Below, piece after piece: positions 1 to 11,727 of a DNA stretch of 64,000 nucleotides. Where the stretch lies: assembly GCA_037126765.1 (NCBI GenBank), contig JBBCBC010000022.1:3596001-3660000 (forward strand), given 5' to 3'. Numbering within the stretch: position 1 is the first letter of the stretch; each line of letters starts with the position of its first letter. The notes under the pieces are model-generated. The model saw only the letters and a program-made list of their open reading frames with translations, was not told where the DNA came from and did not search any database. Origin of the DNA: Stenogyne calaminthoides. Lineage: Eukaryota; Streptophyta; Magnoliopsida; Lamiales; Lamiaceae. A program made the translations under genes and the position numbers.

Positions 1-1020
1 CTGCTTTGCCATAGACATGGTGGCAATATATCAATGTTTCTTTTATTTTAAACACTTTTTTCAGTTATTGAACTTTATCTTTGGGCTACTAAAGAAGCCT
101 TTAGGAGAATTAAGATTGGACCTTCCAATGGACTTTGAATATTCAATATTGAGCCACAATATTATTCAAGCCCATAAATATTAATTAATTTCTCTACATA
201 ATTAATTTTGCACTATCCATCTTAACCCATATAGTTTTAATATGACTCCCGGTTATTATTTCCCGTGTTTAAGATTATCTTAGTCCATTAATTAATTCAA
301 GCCATTGAAAAGCTTTATATTAATTAATATCTTTTATCCTTGGTTTAAGAATGACTCAACATTATAATCCATACCGGAAATTAGTTCCACTTGCAAAATT
401 TGGTATGATAAATCTTCTGAGCCTCCCAAGGGGACAAATCACGCAAGACATACTTGCACACGATTCTCCATATTAAATCTTAGCAATCGTCGTGTAACTA
501 ATAATATTGCCCAAGATATAAAGTATCGAGTCACAATGACTCTCTACCCAACATAAGTCAAAGCAATAGTTATTAATTTCACATGATCCTATTTAAGGAA
601 CGATGATTAAGAAATAACGAACCACTGAGGTCTAACTCTTCCATGTTCAGTACTGAAGAATTTGTCCTCGCTGTAGGTCCTATTCAGCGCATCATAATGC
701 ACTAGTGTAATCTCTTGATCAAGACAAGTCAATCTGAGCCTTACACTTCAACCTCTCACGATGGATTGTTCATTTCCATCTAGGTTGTCAATTTTGTACT
801 TAGTTACAAGGATTTTTTAATGTGATCTTCTGTGATCTGGTATCACCATATTAACTAAAATGTAACACGTACTATTTAATGAACACATATGCAGTAAATA
901 TATATAATATTCAATCATATTTAATGCAACAGTGATAGATAATTTATTTCAGTAAATAAATGAGAAATTAAGTTTGGTTACATATAAAGTAAAATCACGA
1001 GTTACAGTATAACCCCAACA
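1..1020 (-). mobile_element. Partial Copia-type LTR, cut by window edge
   Basis: An AT-rich non-coding block ends at 1020 in ccccaaca, so its minus strand starts TGTTGGGG, the usual TG...CA form of a Copia LTR. Its texture (AT-rich tail, segments such as tctcttgatcaagac) resembles the long LTRs of the Copia element further on. No polypurine tract follows the end and no internal region is visible, so it may be a solo LTR or the inner end of an element lying to the left. Assignment is by form only. Confidence 0.4.
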
Positions 1021-1447
1021 ATAATATTAAAGACTCGTAACAAGTTGAATGTAAATGTATCTCATTGTTCATGTATATAGAATGCATGATGATCTACTTA
1101 TAATACCTGGAAATCAAAGCCCATGACCTCTTTACCTTTCGCAGGCCACTTCTCCAGCCCCAAATATCTCAACCGAGACTTCTTTCTCAGCTCCCTTGGA
1201 TATCTTAACCAATAAACTTATCTGCGTGTCACTGATTAACCCTCACGTCTTTTGTTTTGACCGAATCCACTCATTCCTCAACAATCTTTTCCTTGCTTAC
1301 ACGTGGGTGCCCGTAGAACCCTCAACAACCTCGGGTTTCTTATGGAGTCAAAGAAATATTCCTCCCTTGACTCGGAGATAATTCAATTGTCCTTCAAACG
1401 TGACTTAATCTCATTGTTCAGTCCACACAAATCTTACATCGTTACTG
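1021..1447. other. No recognisable gene; weak exon-like stretch
   Basis: Intergenic sequence. On the minus strand, positions 1217-1107 are open for 37 codons (containing LRYLGLEKWPAKGKEVMGF) and end at a possible splice donor (CAG|GTATTA). A stop lies just upstream and I do not recognise the peptide. It could be a decayed exon or chance. Confidence 0.3.
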
Positions 1448-1464
1448 GTCAATCCTTATCCATT

Positions 1465-1554
1465 TCTTTTTTTTTTATCGAGTAAATGGTGACTCGAACC
1501 CATAACCTCACAGCATAGGTAGTTGTGCTCTAACCACATGAGCTATTTCACTTC
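1465..1554 (-). mobile_element. Very short tRNA-derived SINE with 17-bp TSD
   Basis: The minus strand reads as a tRNA-like SINE: A-box-like TAGCTCATGTGG, then B-box-like GGTTCGAGTC, ending in an A-rich tail (plus-strand T tract 1465-1476). The body is only about 90 bp and is flanked by a perfect 17-bp direct repeat, gtcaatccttatccatt, at 1448-1464 and 1555-1571. That is the target-site duplication of LINE-mediated retroposition and fixes both ends. It has no coding capacity. Confidence 0.85.
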
Positions 1555-2104
1555 GTCAATCCTTATCCATTCCTGCTAAACTATAAACTTAGTTGGGCTG
1601 CCACTTATAACTACAATCCTAAATGAAAAAAAGTTGTCCACTACAATTCACCTTTTTTGGGTATGCAATTTGTCTAAATTACCCCTAATTTTACAAATAC
1701 AAAATTTTGATCCATGTTCTTTATGAAAAGTTGTGTCAGCCTGACACTTCTTACTGCAGCTTTTATTTCAACCCATGTGACTTCCCTCATTGATTTTCAA
1801 TTTTATTTTAATTTTACGCCACTTAAAATATAATTAGTAATTCTTCCTGATTTTGACTCATGTTTTTTACCTCACGAAAATGTTTACTTTTTAGTTCACA
1901 CTTTTTAATCACTCTTTTATTTATTCTTACAAAAGACGTCTTTTAAAAATATAATTTTAACTAAAAGTAATTATTTTTATTATTAATATAAGTGGTAATT
2001 AATGTTTAAAAGTCTTAAATAATTTTCAGATCACCTTTTATTCCTTTAATTTTGATGATTAATAATAAAATGCACATGGTCCAATTATTTGCTATTCCTT
2101 GTCC

Positions 2105-2270
2105 AGAAAATGCATACATGCACAAAATACACATGTAAACGAAACATTGCATATACTAAATATATTGTACACACACTGAATACACTGCATACACACAGAA
2201 TACATTTCAATTGCATACACACTGAATATATTGCATATACAAATAACACTTTGTATATACGTATAAAAAA
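2105..2270. repeat. Degenerate tandem repeat, about 18-20 bp unit
   Basis: Irregular repeats of a unit like gcatacacactgaataca. Overlapping open frames on both strands here are products of the repeat and are not called as genes. Confidence 0.7.
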
Positions 2271-2279
2271 CTTGCCCCA

Positions 2280-4690
2280 TAATTCCTTCATTACATATTT
2301 AGTAGTATCTGATTAATTGTACACAGATCCAACCATCAAATCTCATTAATAAATCAAACATATAAACATAAATCACAAACACACCACTATTCAAAAAAAT
2401 CACCTAAATCTCACACACACCCTAGCGGCGCGTGAGAAGGAAACTCAGCGGAGTCGTCACAAATCCACCGATTTCGACACACAGATCTACATTCCACACC
2501 ACCAAAAAATTGAGCTGATGGACGCGTTCAATGTAAGCGGCTGACGTGAGCTGCAGACTTCGACACACAGAGCGGCAGGCGTGACCGGCGGACGCTCCTT
2601 GCCTGAGAAACACTAACTATCTGTGTTTTTAGAGAGAGAGAAAGAGATAAGGGGATTCACATAGAGAGAAGAGAGTGAACCGTTTGACTGATTGGAAAGA
2701 TAAATTGGATCTGAGGGATTGGAGAGAGACACGATATATGGTGTGTTGTCGCCGACACCCAAAAATAAATTAATTTTCTTAACCGATCCACTTGAGTGTA
2801 GTAGGATAAGTAATAGTCGATCCACAGGGAACATGGAAATAATTAATATGTTAATTGTATGAATTTATAGGGACAAACACGTAACACAGAAAGGGGGATT
2901 TGGATAAGAAATCTATAACTAAAACTTAAACCAATAAATTATATAAAGAAATTCAATAATAAAAAGGCATTCCAATTCACAGTTCATTCATCCATCGACT
3001 TTAATGCTGTTAACTGACATCGACGTTTACTCTATTTATCCACATGATTAATGCCCCACAATAGTCAACAAGCTCTGACTACCGGTTTTTATCCCTTAAT
3101 TATACTCAATTGAAACAAGCTCTCAAACAATTATTTTTAACTGAATAGACTAGATACGATCTAAATTCAACTCAGTCAAAAGCATTAAACTCTAGGATAA
3201 AGGACAAATAAATTCCCCAATACGCAAGCTCGATTCGAAAGAACCCGGTTTAAATCACCCTAGCAAATTACTACTTGCTACCAATTGCCATAAATATGCA
3301 ACAATTATGGATTACAAATTTATAAACTAACAGACATACAAGAATAATCTAATCTAGGTGGTCAATCCAAATTAAACATCCAAATATGTTAAAAGTTAAA
3401 TTAGATGAAATAAACAATCCCAAGATAAATAAATATTATAAACGTCTCAAATTAAATAACAAATATTAAAGTACGAGTTTAGAAATTCCTGAAATTGAAA
3501 TACAAATACTAACTAAAAAGACTCTCAAAACTCACGCGGAACTCCCTCAATTGAAATTACCGTGCGTCTGCTTACAAAAGTAGCGTCCTCTTGCTCTCTG
3601 CTCTCAAGGCATTAAATAGTACTAGGTTAGTTAGCAAAGATCATGGGCTTCAACATATGGGCCTTCCAATTACGTGGCTGCTCCCGTAACTAACAAACTT
3701 GATTAATACTTAATTATTTAAGTAATGGACTCCCGATAACTTTTCCTACCGTCAGCACAAAATCCAATGTATTGGGTTTTTTCTTCATATTTGGCCCGTC
3801 TCAAGTTTCATCAAAATATCCTAAATTTACCTGAAATTCACAAAAAGTATAAAATCAAATTACTCGAGGCCCAAATAAAATAAATTGAGTAAATGCCAAA
3901 GGATAGTGAATTAATAACCACAAAATTATCACAATAAGCACATGAATAACCCACTAAACTTAATTTATCAGTATAAGAGATATAATTGAGGGATTGAGTA
4001 GTATTGATTTGACTATTTTATAATTTTGGGTAATTAAGAAAAAAAAAAAAATCACTACTTTACACGAGGGCTATTTTAGGGAATCTGCCAATAAAAATTG
4101 TAGTGATTAGCTATTTAAAAAGTAATTTGTATCAATTAGCTAGAGGGGGTGTTTTTTTTGTACCCCTAGCAATTACCCCTGAACTTTTTATGGCTGACTC
4201 CAACCCAAGTGTCCTCAAGCGGATTCCTTCAGGTGTTATGATCCTGTGATATTTCTACACGTATCGTCATCGATCTTTGAATAGGTAATATTTGTGCCGC
4301 ATCAAAGTGTTAAAAGAGTTATAGAGGAAAATTGGACTAGTCCAATACATACAAATCTCATGGTTTTAAAGAGATCATTTAAAGTAGGGACAAATCTATC
4401 ACAGATGTCATTTGTAAAAAAATTATAAAAGAGTTGAAGAGATACATTTTAAATTAAGGATTTTTGTTATAATTAGATTTATTTTTAGGGATAAATTTTG
4501 GTGCTGTATTAAAATTTCTCCAAAATAAATGTGCAAATGTAAAATATGTAATTGGTAAAGTGCAAGGGACAATGGGAAAGCAAATTGAATGTGACAGTAA
4601 TATGAAAATATATATTTAGAACAAGAAAATCTAGTCCTTGGGTATTGCGGTTCGTATACTATCAATATAAATATATAGTACATTTGTATA
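2280..4690. other. Gene-free stretch with a dispersed-repeat texture
   Basis: No open frame with coding character. A GC-richer patch (about 2420-2620) precedes sequence containing gtcgatccacagggaac (about 2813-2829), a phrase I associate with dispersed plant repeats; 2750-3960 may be one old element, but I see no terminal repeats. A run of A follows at 4039-4052. Confidence 0.45.
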
Positions 4691-5122
4691 GAGGGTGTTT
4701 GATTCATGGGACTGGATTGACTAGGTGTGATAGGATTGAGTGAGCGATTAAATAAGATTAAATTGATTGAACTGAATTTATTTGAATCAAGATATGTGTT
4801 TGGATTGTAGGATTAGATTGAAGGATTAGATAAGATATCTATTGAAATATCATAAATACCCTTAAATTGAATTGGAACAACCACATTTCATTCTCGACAA
4901 TCTACTTAAACAATAGAAGGACAATTTGTAATATTGCATTTGAGATATATTTAATCTCACCTTTCACATTGGATTGACATATATTTTTATGGATGAATTT
5001 AATATAGTTTCTACTCGGACTTGAAGTATATCATGGACACTCACAAACTAAACACTAGATTAATTTAGATTAAAATCATAATTCTAGCTTATCCCAATCA
5101 ATCCCGAGAACCAAACGTTCAG
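4691..5122. mobile_element. Foldback MITE (430 bp)
   Basis: The ends are imperfect inverted repeats: the left end reads gggtgtttgattcatggg and the reverse complement of the right end reads gaacgtttggttctcggg, with pairing continuing into ggattga / ggattgattgg. The interior is AT-rich and non-coding. The form fits hAT- or Harbinger-type MITEs; no clear target duplication is seen, so the superfamily is left open. Confidence 0.6.
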
Positions 5123-5490
5123 TGATTTTTTATGGATCAATAATTTTTATAAATTAGTCTTCAGTCCTAGATCAGATATTATGGAGTTATTATTTCAATG
5201 CATGAGGTGTCAAATTAAGTTGACATTCCTTTCCTTGTATTCCTCATGGAATATTTTTATAGGAATATATTCCTGCAAGAATCGGAATTTCATGGGCAAG
5301 ACATGATAACTTATGCAAATTTCTGGTCAATGGGGAAATTATATTGGATAAGGCCACTCTGATAATGGAGAATTGAAATGAAAAAGACATGAGATTCGAA
5401 CAAAATCATGGCTATAAATAGAGATGAATTACCGAAAGAAGAACATAAACAAGTCACAAGCATAATGGCATAATAAGGAAGAGAGGAATT

Positions 5491-5650
5491 ACATGAAGAG
5501 AAGAGGCTTTGTTTACCAGCCAAGAATGACTTACCTCATATCTTTTTCACATGAGAAAGAAAGCAACTATATATCTCTTTCTCCCTCTCTCTCTATAAGG
5601 TTTTGAGGAAGTCATCTTGGCTTAGTTGACAGCCTCCTCGCTTTCATGTT
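5491..5650 (+). ncRNA. MIR169: MIR169-family microRNA precursor hairpin
   Basis: The 5' arm contains AGCCAAGAATGACTTACC (mature region about 5517-5537), matching the conserved miR169 family (consensus about CAGCCAAGGATGACTTGCC). The 3' arm at about 5605-5625 contains aagtcatcttggctta, which pairs with it leaving two one-base bulges. Pairing extends to the base of the stem (acatgaa at 5491-5497 with ttcatgt at 5643-5649). The mature sequence on the 5' arm and the arm spacing suit the family. miR169 directs cleavage of NF-YA (HAP2) transcription-factor mRNAs, in development, nitrogen and drought responses. Relative to consensus, A replaces G near position 9 and near position 17, so targeting may be altered. 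Confidence 0.8.
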
Positions 5651-5675
5651 AATCCTCTTCTTCCGCTTTTACCAT

Positions 5676-5699
5676 CTATATATATATATATATATATAA
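5676..5699. repeat. (TA)n microsatellite
   Basis: A short TA run immediately 3' of the miR169 hairpin. Confidence 0.9.
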
Positions 5700-6040
5700 T
5701 TGGGTGCAACTTAAATACCATTTTTAAATATATATGCAAGTTGTTTTTTATGGAAACACGCACCTGTAAAAATAAATTGCATGTGTAAAAAAGTCAATTG
5801 AGTTCCACCGTGCACGTAGCGTGTACAAGACTTTGCCTATATTTATATGATTGTATTTAGTTTATCTAATCTATATATTTATATGATTAATGAATTTAGT
5901 TTATCTAATCACCCACATTTTATAGTGTCTATATATATTCTGCTGGCGAAATCACCAAAAGATCGCTTTCGATCGGAGGCAACTTATGCATTTTCCCAAG
6001 TCCTAGTAAAATACAATAGTCCATCATAAGACAAAATTAA

Positions 6041-6176
6041 ACTTGTATGAGACGGTCTCATACACGAGACGTGGTACAATCAAGCATAAATCACATCCAC
6101 TCCTCCCAACGTGTTAAAACACCAATGCCCAATTTACGTCCCGTCTCACGATGAGACAGTCTCATGCAAATGTGGT
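6041..6176. mobile_element. Short MITE with tgagac inverted ends
   Basis: The left end has cttgtatgagacggtctcat and the reverse complement of the right end has tttgcatgagactgtctcat, followed on both sides by a second gagacg motif. The element is about 136 bp and non-coding. A related motif, tatgagaaggtctcataca, occurs near 61185, just downstream of the P450 pseudogene, so this is a dispersed family. Confidence 0.55.
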
Positions 6177-6179
6177 TCT

Positions 6180-7590
6180 TCATTTGCACATATATATTAA
6201 TTACAAAAAAGTATAAAAATTAAAATATTATCGTTTTTTGTAATTTACTAACGATTTTTTTTTCTAATTTTTCAATTCAATACATTACCAAATATGTAAA
6301 TTTGCAATTCAATTCACCAAACAATTACTTCTAGGTGTTTATAAGTAATAAGTTGACATATATGGTCGTTAGAGCTCAGTGCCACATGCACGTAGAAGCT
6401 TGACACATAATCGAGTTCTGATCAAATTCCATACATATATACTTTGAAGTTAAATATTGTATGATAAAACAAAAATGATCACAATTTTGATCTATCAGAA
6501 ATAAAATAATGAAATGAGTTTTTAATATAAAAGGTTTTTTCTTGAAAATAATAGCGGAGGAGATGCGGGATTCTTCTTATTATAATTTTGTCTGAATTTG
6601 ACTTTTTGTTGATAGTCATACATTATCATAAAGTCCAAAAATAATTAATCTTAATTGATTTTGTCTAGGCTAGCTAGATCATGGTCTAAAACGAAACTTA
6701 TGTATACAGTAATTGGAATTACCCTCAAATGGATCCGCCCATATTATTTCCTTTATTTTTCATGAAGCCAATTTGATCTTGTTTGTGTTTGTTTAGGAAC
6801 GAATGTGGACGAGATGTATATGTGGATTCAGTTGATGTGAGTAACCAATTAATGTCAATTCGTGTTGGGAGAGGAATAGGGGTTGTATGAAGTTATATCT
6901 CAAATTAAAAGTTTAATACTATATTATTTTGTTATTTTTGTTAATGAGAAAAAAAGTTTGTACTATATTATTTTGTTATTTTTGTTGATGAGAAAAGAAA
7001 AATGATTGATGTGATTGAAACACCAAAGATCGTTAACCCATTTTTTTGAAAATGAGAATTTATTTGTTCTATTTAGCAAAATACAAGGAAATTTTGTGCA
7101 ATTTTCAAATCACGAAGGAATTTTGTGCAATTAACCCATTGAAATTATGGCGAAAGAAAAGTAATGAACTCATGGAAAGAGAATTTGATAAGATATAAGT
7201 AGTAGAACAGAGAACAAGCCGGTGAAAGATATAAATGATGATATAATATTATTCAATTTTGTGAAAAAAGATATAAACATGTAGTATTTAGATCATGTGT
7301 TGTACATCACCGTAGTGTACAGTAAACTTATACGGATCTAATTAATAGCTTGTGTCATGCTAGATCCAAGTACACTATAAATCCATGTGTGTTTACTGCA
7401 CAACACAGTGCTGTAATATATGATCCAAATCAATATATGTATGTGTATTTTATATCCGTAGAAATCGGATGAGGAAATTCAAATAGTAAATGATGGATTG
7501 TGAATTAATGTCCACATCTCCAAACAAACACGGTCTTAATTCTTTGACATTTTCTAATAAATGCAATCCTACCACATAGTATTTGCTATT
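6180..7590. other. Intergenic, upstream of the peptide gene
   Basis: AT-rich sequence with no coding frame. A duplicated phrase (tactatattattttgttatttttgtt) occurs at about 6917 and 6961. No other structure seen. Confidence 0.5.
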
Positions 7591-7592
7591 CC

Positions 7593-7600
7593 TATATAAA
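7593..7600 (+). promoter_or_regulatory. TATA box of the peptide gene
   Basis: TATATAAA lies 45 bp before the start codon at 7645. A plant transcription start about 30 bp downstream would fall near 7625-7632, giving a very short 5' UTR. Confidence 0.6.
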
Positions 7601-7622
7601 GCAGATACAAGAGAGAAAAAAA

Positions 7623-7658
7623 ATGACGAATCAATTTCAAGAAGATGAAGGGAAGTAA
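7623..7658 (+). promoter_or_regulatory. Possible overlapping upstream ORF
   Basis: An ATG at 7623 opens an 11-codon frame ending in TAA at 7656-7658, in another frame and overlapping the main start at 7645. If transcription starts upstream of 7623, ribosomes using this ATG would pass the main start, so it could damp translation. The TATA position leaves open whether it is transcribed at all. Confidence 0.3.
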
Positions 7659-7896
7659 GAATATTCTTGTGCCAATATTTGTGTTGCAAGCCATTCTTCT
7701 TACAACATTTGCACACTCTGTCCCAAATGCTAATAATATCAACATTGATCCACCGACCCACCTCCATGAAACCGCCGCCGCCGACCAACAAAGTTTGATT
7801 ATCGGAGAGAAGCGGAAAAGAGCGCCGGGACCACCACCCCCTAAACCGGCCGATCATCCACAACCTCCTCCTCGTGGAGTCAGGAATTTTGTTTAG
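7645..7896 (+). CDS. Small secreted proline-rich peptide precursor
   Basis: An 83-residue intronless frame. Residues 1-25 form a clear signal peptide (basic MKGSKN, then a hydrophobic core, ending near FAHS). A variable acidic/polar spacer (about 26-55) is followed by a basic cluster KRKR (about 56-59), a likely processing site. The C-terminus is APGPPPPKPADHPQPPPR then GVRNFV. This is the layout of plant secreted signalling peptides. The PPxPKPAD core resembles, from memory, hydroxyproline-rich systemin (HypSys) peptides of Solanaceae, whose precursors are longer and carry several peptides; it does not match CLE, CEP, IDA or PIP motifs. A TATA box lies upstream. If real, the product would enter the secretory pathway, with its prolines open to hydroxylation and glycosylation. 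The HypSys link is inference. Confidence 0.65.
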   Translation: MKGSKNILVPIFVLQAILLTTFAHSVPNANNINIDPPTHLHETAAADQQSLIIGEKRKRAPGPPPPKPADHPQPPPRGVRNFV

Positions 7897-8658
7897 TTGA
7901 TCCGGCCAAATTATAATTATTATAAGAATGAAATAATATAAATTTATTTTATATTTTATTCTTGTATAAATTTATTTTAAAAAAAAAAATAGTTCAGGGG
8001 TCTTTCGAAATAAAAGATAATAGTTCAAGGGCCTTTTGATGTATTATACCAATTCTAAATTGATTCTTGGGTATTCTTTTGTTGATGATGATGTTGATGG
8101 GTCGAAGAAATGTGGAGGAGGGGAATAATGTGATAAAATAATAAAAGATTTTGTGTGACATCATCAAGAAATTTAATGAGTTTTATATATGGATAAAGAG
8201 GAAGAATATATTTTAAGATCTCAAGCATGCATTATTTTTTAATTATTTATATTTTTATTGAAAATTTTATATGACATTTCTTAAACAGTTTTGATGTAAG
8301 TTATTTTAGGTTTTAATATAACATAAAATATTATACATTTATAACCTAAAATTCCAATCGTTATGCATGATTCATAGTATCAAACTATCCATGTATCATA
8401 TAGCATATCATTGGTAAAATCTAATTACAAAAGATCATGATTAGTCAACAGACTAAGGCCAAATCATGCACGACTACAGAGAGAAGTTTGTGAGCAAGCT
8501 AAAATACATTCGATTGGATTGATAAGTGTTGTACCATAACTTTCACAAGATATGATATTTTTATGCATAATTTCTTCATTGATTTTTGTAAAGCCACGAG
8601 AGATGCTATTAACTTTTCATTATGATTCTTTAATTGGTGTCTGTGGACTAAGGGAGTA

Positions 8659-8774
8659 AGGGTATGTTTTGAAATATTAAAGCTTCTAGAAGCGCTTATT
8701 TTTAAAAGCTGTGAGAGATATCTTTGAAAATAAATTGTTTTAGAAGCTGTTTTTAGTATTTCAAAACACACTCT
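8659..8774. mobile_element. Short foldback MITE
   Basis: Inverted ends: the left end ggtatgttttgaaatatta matches the reverse complement of the right end (gtgtgttttgaaatacta); gcttctaga and its counterpart pair further in. About 115 bp and non-coding. Form suggests a hAT-like MITE. Confidence 0.5.
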
Positions 8775-10354
8775 AACTCCAGCTTTTCGGGCCTTCATCT
8801 TCTCCATCGAATCTGGCTTGAGCTCGATCCAATTGAGCTTGCAAAAAATTACGTCGGGGACTCCGACGATCAAATTAGTTCTGATCTCATTTCATAGTGT
8901 ATAGTAACAATATTAGAGTAAAAGTATTAGTTGAGAGGTAGAGAAGATAAGTAAAGAGTCATCCTCCTATCCTGAGAAGGAAGAGTATATATATATTTTA
9001 TACCTGAGGGTAATATTGTCATTTCTATACAATTAGGGCATCATTGTTTATTGGGTCTTGTCCCTGGGCTTTTGCATGGGCTTGGACCAATAACGACTAA
9101 TCATCTCATATGGATCATGGACCTCAATTTCAAGGGTAATGAACCACTCCTCGTTGCTAAAAGTCAGGAATTTATTGTTTCGAATTGCATTGCCCCTTTA
9201 ATTTTTCCTTCTCTAATCATTTTTTTCATAGTAAACTTCCACTCTCTTAACAAATTACACATCTTTCTACTTCCTCTCTCTTCAAGATATATAGGGTACT
9301 CTTCAATTAATTTTCCTCTCAATTCATCAATAAAACTCTGAATTGTTGAAGAAAATGAAAAAGGCTGTTGCTCTGTTTATACGCCTTTTGGTTATTGAGG
9401 TTTAACCAACGCCTCTTGTCCTCTCATTTTCCTAAGAAAGCTTCCAATCTTCCCACCATAGAGACCATTGCAGTATTTGAGACTTCTGATAATGAAATTG
9501 TTCAAAAGAATCTGAACATTGAAAGAGAGAATTGCAGATTATTGTAGAAGTGAAAGAATTTCATCTCAATTAAAATTTCGAATTTATAAAGAGATGTGAA
9601 ATTAATTCATTTTTTTAAGTAGTCTCCTATACATAAAGTGCACTATGCAACTCAAATGTATTATTGAATCATACAATTTATTAAATTGAAACATATAATT
9701 TATTTATATTTTCATAATAATTGTGAACAAAACACCACTTACATTAGCCGTAAGATTACCGGAAATCCTCTGTGATGTTTTTGCAGATCAGATCGAAGCT
9801 CAAGAGTCAAGAATACATCATCCATGTGGTTTGTCCTTTTAGGGGTGAAATTTCGATAACATATATATGTATATTATCTTATTAATTCTTTATTCTGTGA
9901 GTATATAACATTTACACTACAAATATCATTACCAACACTGAACTTGGTTGACTAGTTATCTCTCATCCTACATGCATATTAGGATCATCATCATTCTAGA
10001 ACTGAACTCACTAGACTAGCCAATGTTAATTAACTTTTACCAAATTCAAACAGAGATAAAATTACAAGCGCACAACCACAATCACACTTCATATCCAATC
10101 ACTATTCCCTTACCAAAAGATAAAATACAACTCCAGGAGAAGAATATATAGGGAGTGGGGAGATTGAGTTCATATTCAAAAAGAACAAAAGCATAAACAA
10201 AAAGATTGCGTTTTACCATTGACCTCATTAGGACCAAACACTTTGATGCCCCCGCATACAAATTCAACGTGGATAACCTGTCATATTCTTAGATATAAAC
10301 CTAATAAATCAATTACCAATCATTTCTTTAAGTATTTCAAAAATCAAACAAATG
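8775..10354. other. Gene-free stretch
   Basis: Open frames near 9051-9341 and 9350-9550 have no recognisable motif. The segment at 9556-9620 (gatgtgaaattaattcat) resembles repeats at 13.1-13.5 kb, so some of this is old repeat. No promoter or intron structure supports a gene. Confidence 0.45.
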
Positions 10355-11727
10355 GGGATTAAATAAAAAATGGTCTCATAATTTATCATCTTTTTTGAAA
10401 TGGTTCCAAAAAAGTTTGACTAACAAAATTAGTCCCAATTTTTTTTTGAATTGTACAATTTTAGTCCAAAAATTCGCCGACGACACGAAACGACATCGTT
10501 TCGTGTCATGTGCAACTCACATGCGCCTTCAAATTGGGGTTTCCAGCGAGATGATGACTAGGCACTATGTGTCATGCTGACAAGGATTTAATAGCCAATA
10601 AAAAAACCCACCGAACACATAAGCCATGGATTAAAAAAATAACAAATAGTGGCGTGATGCTACCATACAGCAGCGGTGCGACGTGACAGCAGTTTTCTAG
10701 AGAAAAAAATGTTTTTTGGTCCCATAACTTATCTAGTGTCCATTTTACGTCCCAAAAATTTAACTGTCCAATTTTAGTCCCTTAACTAAATTGATTGTCC
10801 AATTTTGGTCCCATTTTTGCCGAAAAATCGCGAATAACGCCGTTTTGATGACATGTAATTCACGTGTCGATAAAATTTGGGGGTTCTCCATACTCTCGAT
10901 GACGTGAACACTGACTATTTATTTTTTTACGTTTTTCAATCAATTAAACTACACATGTGTAAATAATCCAATAAATCCAATCAAAACTAAAATTTCAAAT
11001 TTGTAAATGTAAGAACAAATAAATTTTATCGGCATGTGACTTGCATAAGAACGAAAATGACATTTTTTTTCCAATTTTTCGGTGAAAATTGGACCAAAAT
11101 TGGACAATCAATTTAGTTATGGGACTAAAATTGGACATTAAATTTTTTTGGGACGAAAAATGGACAGTGCATATGTAATGGGACCAAAAATTTTTTTTTT
11201 CTCCAGTTTTCTAACCCTAGTTTTTATGCAGTATAGCGACGCAGACGAAGATATGGTGTTTGTGTAAGATTTTCACAGGCGAATTGGGAAAGTTGTTACG
11301 GTTTGAATCGGCGGCACCGCAGAACTTCGAATAGATTTGGGGAAGAAGACGATTGAGATTGGTGGTGAATGGACAACACAATTTTAGGGGGTATTAATTT
11401 GGGGGAGACTTATTTTGGTGTTAATTAAATTTTAATATATTGATTTATTTTTTTAGGGGAAATAGTGACATGAATTTAAAAAAATTGAAATTGTCTTTAA
11501 AAATAAATGAAAATTATAATTATTAACACAATCAGCAAAACCCGTCGGAGAAGGAGGCACGCGTGAGTTGCACATGACACGAAACGACGCTGTTTTGTGT
11601 GGCTGGCGAATTTTGGGACTAAAATTGTACAATTCGAAGAAAATTGAGACTAATTTTATTAGTGAAACTTTCTTGGGACTCATTTTAAAAATGTGATAAG
11701 TCATGAGACCAGTTTTGATCTAATCCC
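10355..11727. mobile_element. Non-autonomous TIR element, possibly Pack-MULE-like
   Basis: Long imperfect terminal inverted repeats of about 180-200 bp: gggattaaat...tggtctcat at the left matches the reverse complement of the right end, gggattagat...tggtctcat, and pairing continues through aattgtacaattttagtcc and cgaaacgac motifs. The interior has a second, younger element (10700-11203) and, at about 11210-11390, GC-richer sequence starting ctaaccctag and containing gaagaagacgattgagattgg, which looks like captured gene leader or coding sequence. I found no convincing target duplication, so the superfamily is inferred from TIR length. No transposase is encoded. Confidence 0.7.
10700..11203. 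mobile_element. Nested MULE-type foldback MITE with 10-bp TSD
   Basis: A 504-bp element starting GAGAAAAAAA and ending in the inverse (ttttttttctc). Its arms are about 170 bp (ggtcccat...gtccaattttagtccc against ggtcccat...gtccaattttagtccc read from the other end). It is flanked by a 10-bp direct repeat, cagttttcta, at 10690-10699 and 11204-11213. Long TIRs with a 9-10 bp duplication are the hallmark of Mutator-like elements. Non-coding. A relative lies at 58112-58566. Confidence 0.85.

Noticed and set aside
1107..1217. Exon-like stretch on the minus strand
   Set aside because: Only 37 codons after a stop, no recognised family and no partner exon; kept only as a note in the region entry.
2085..2316. 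Overlapping Cys/Tyr-rich open frames on both strands
   Set aside because: Products of the 18-20-bp tandem repeat.
4423..5523. Short open frames on the minus strand around the first MITE and the miR169 hairpin
   Set aside because: No motif, promoter or splice signals; they overlap the foldback elements.
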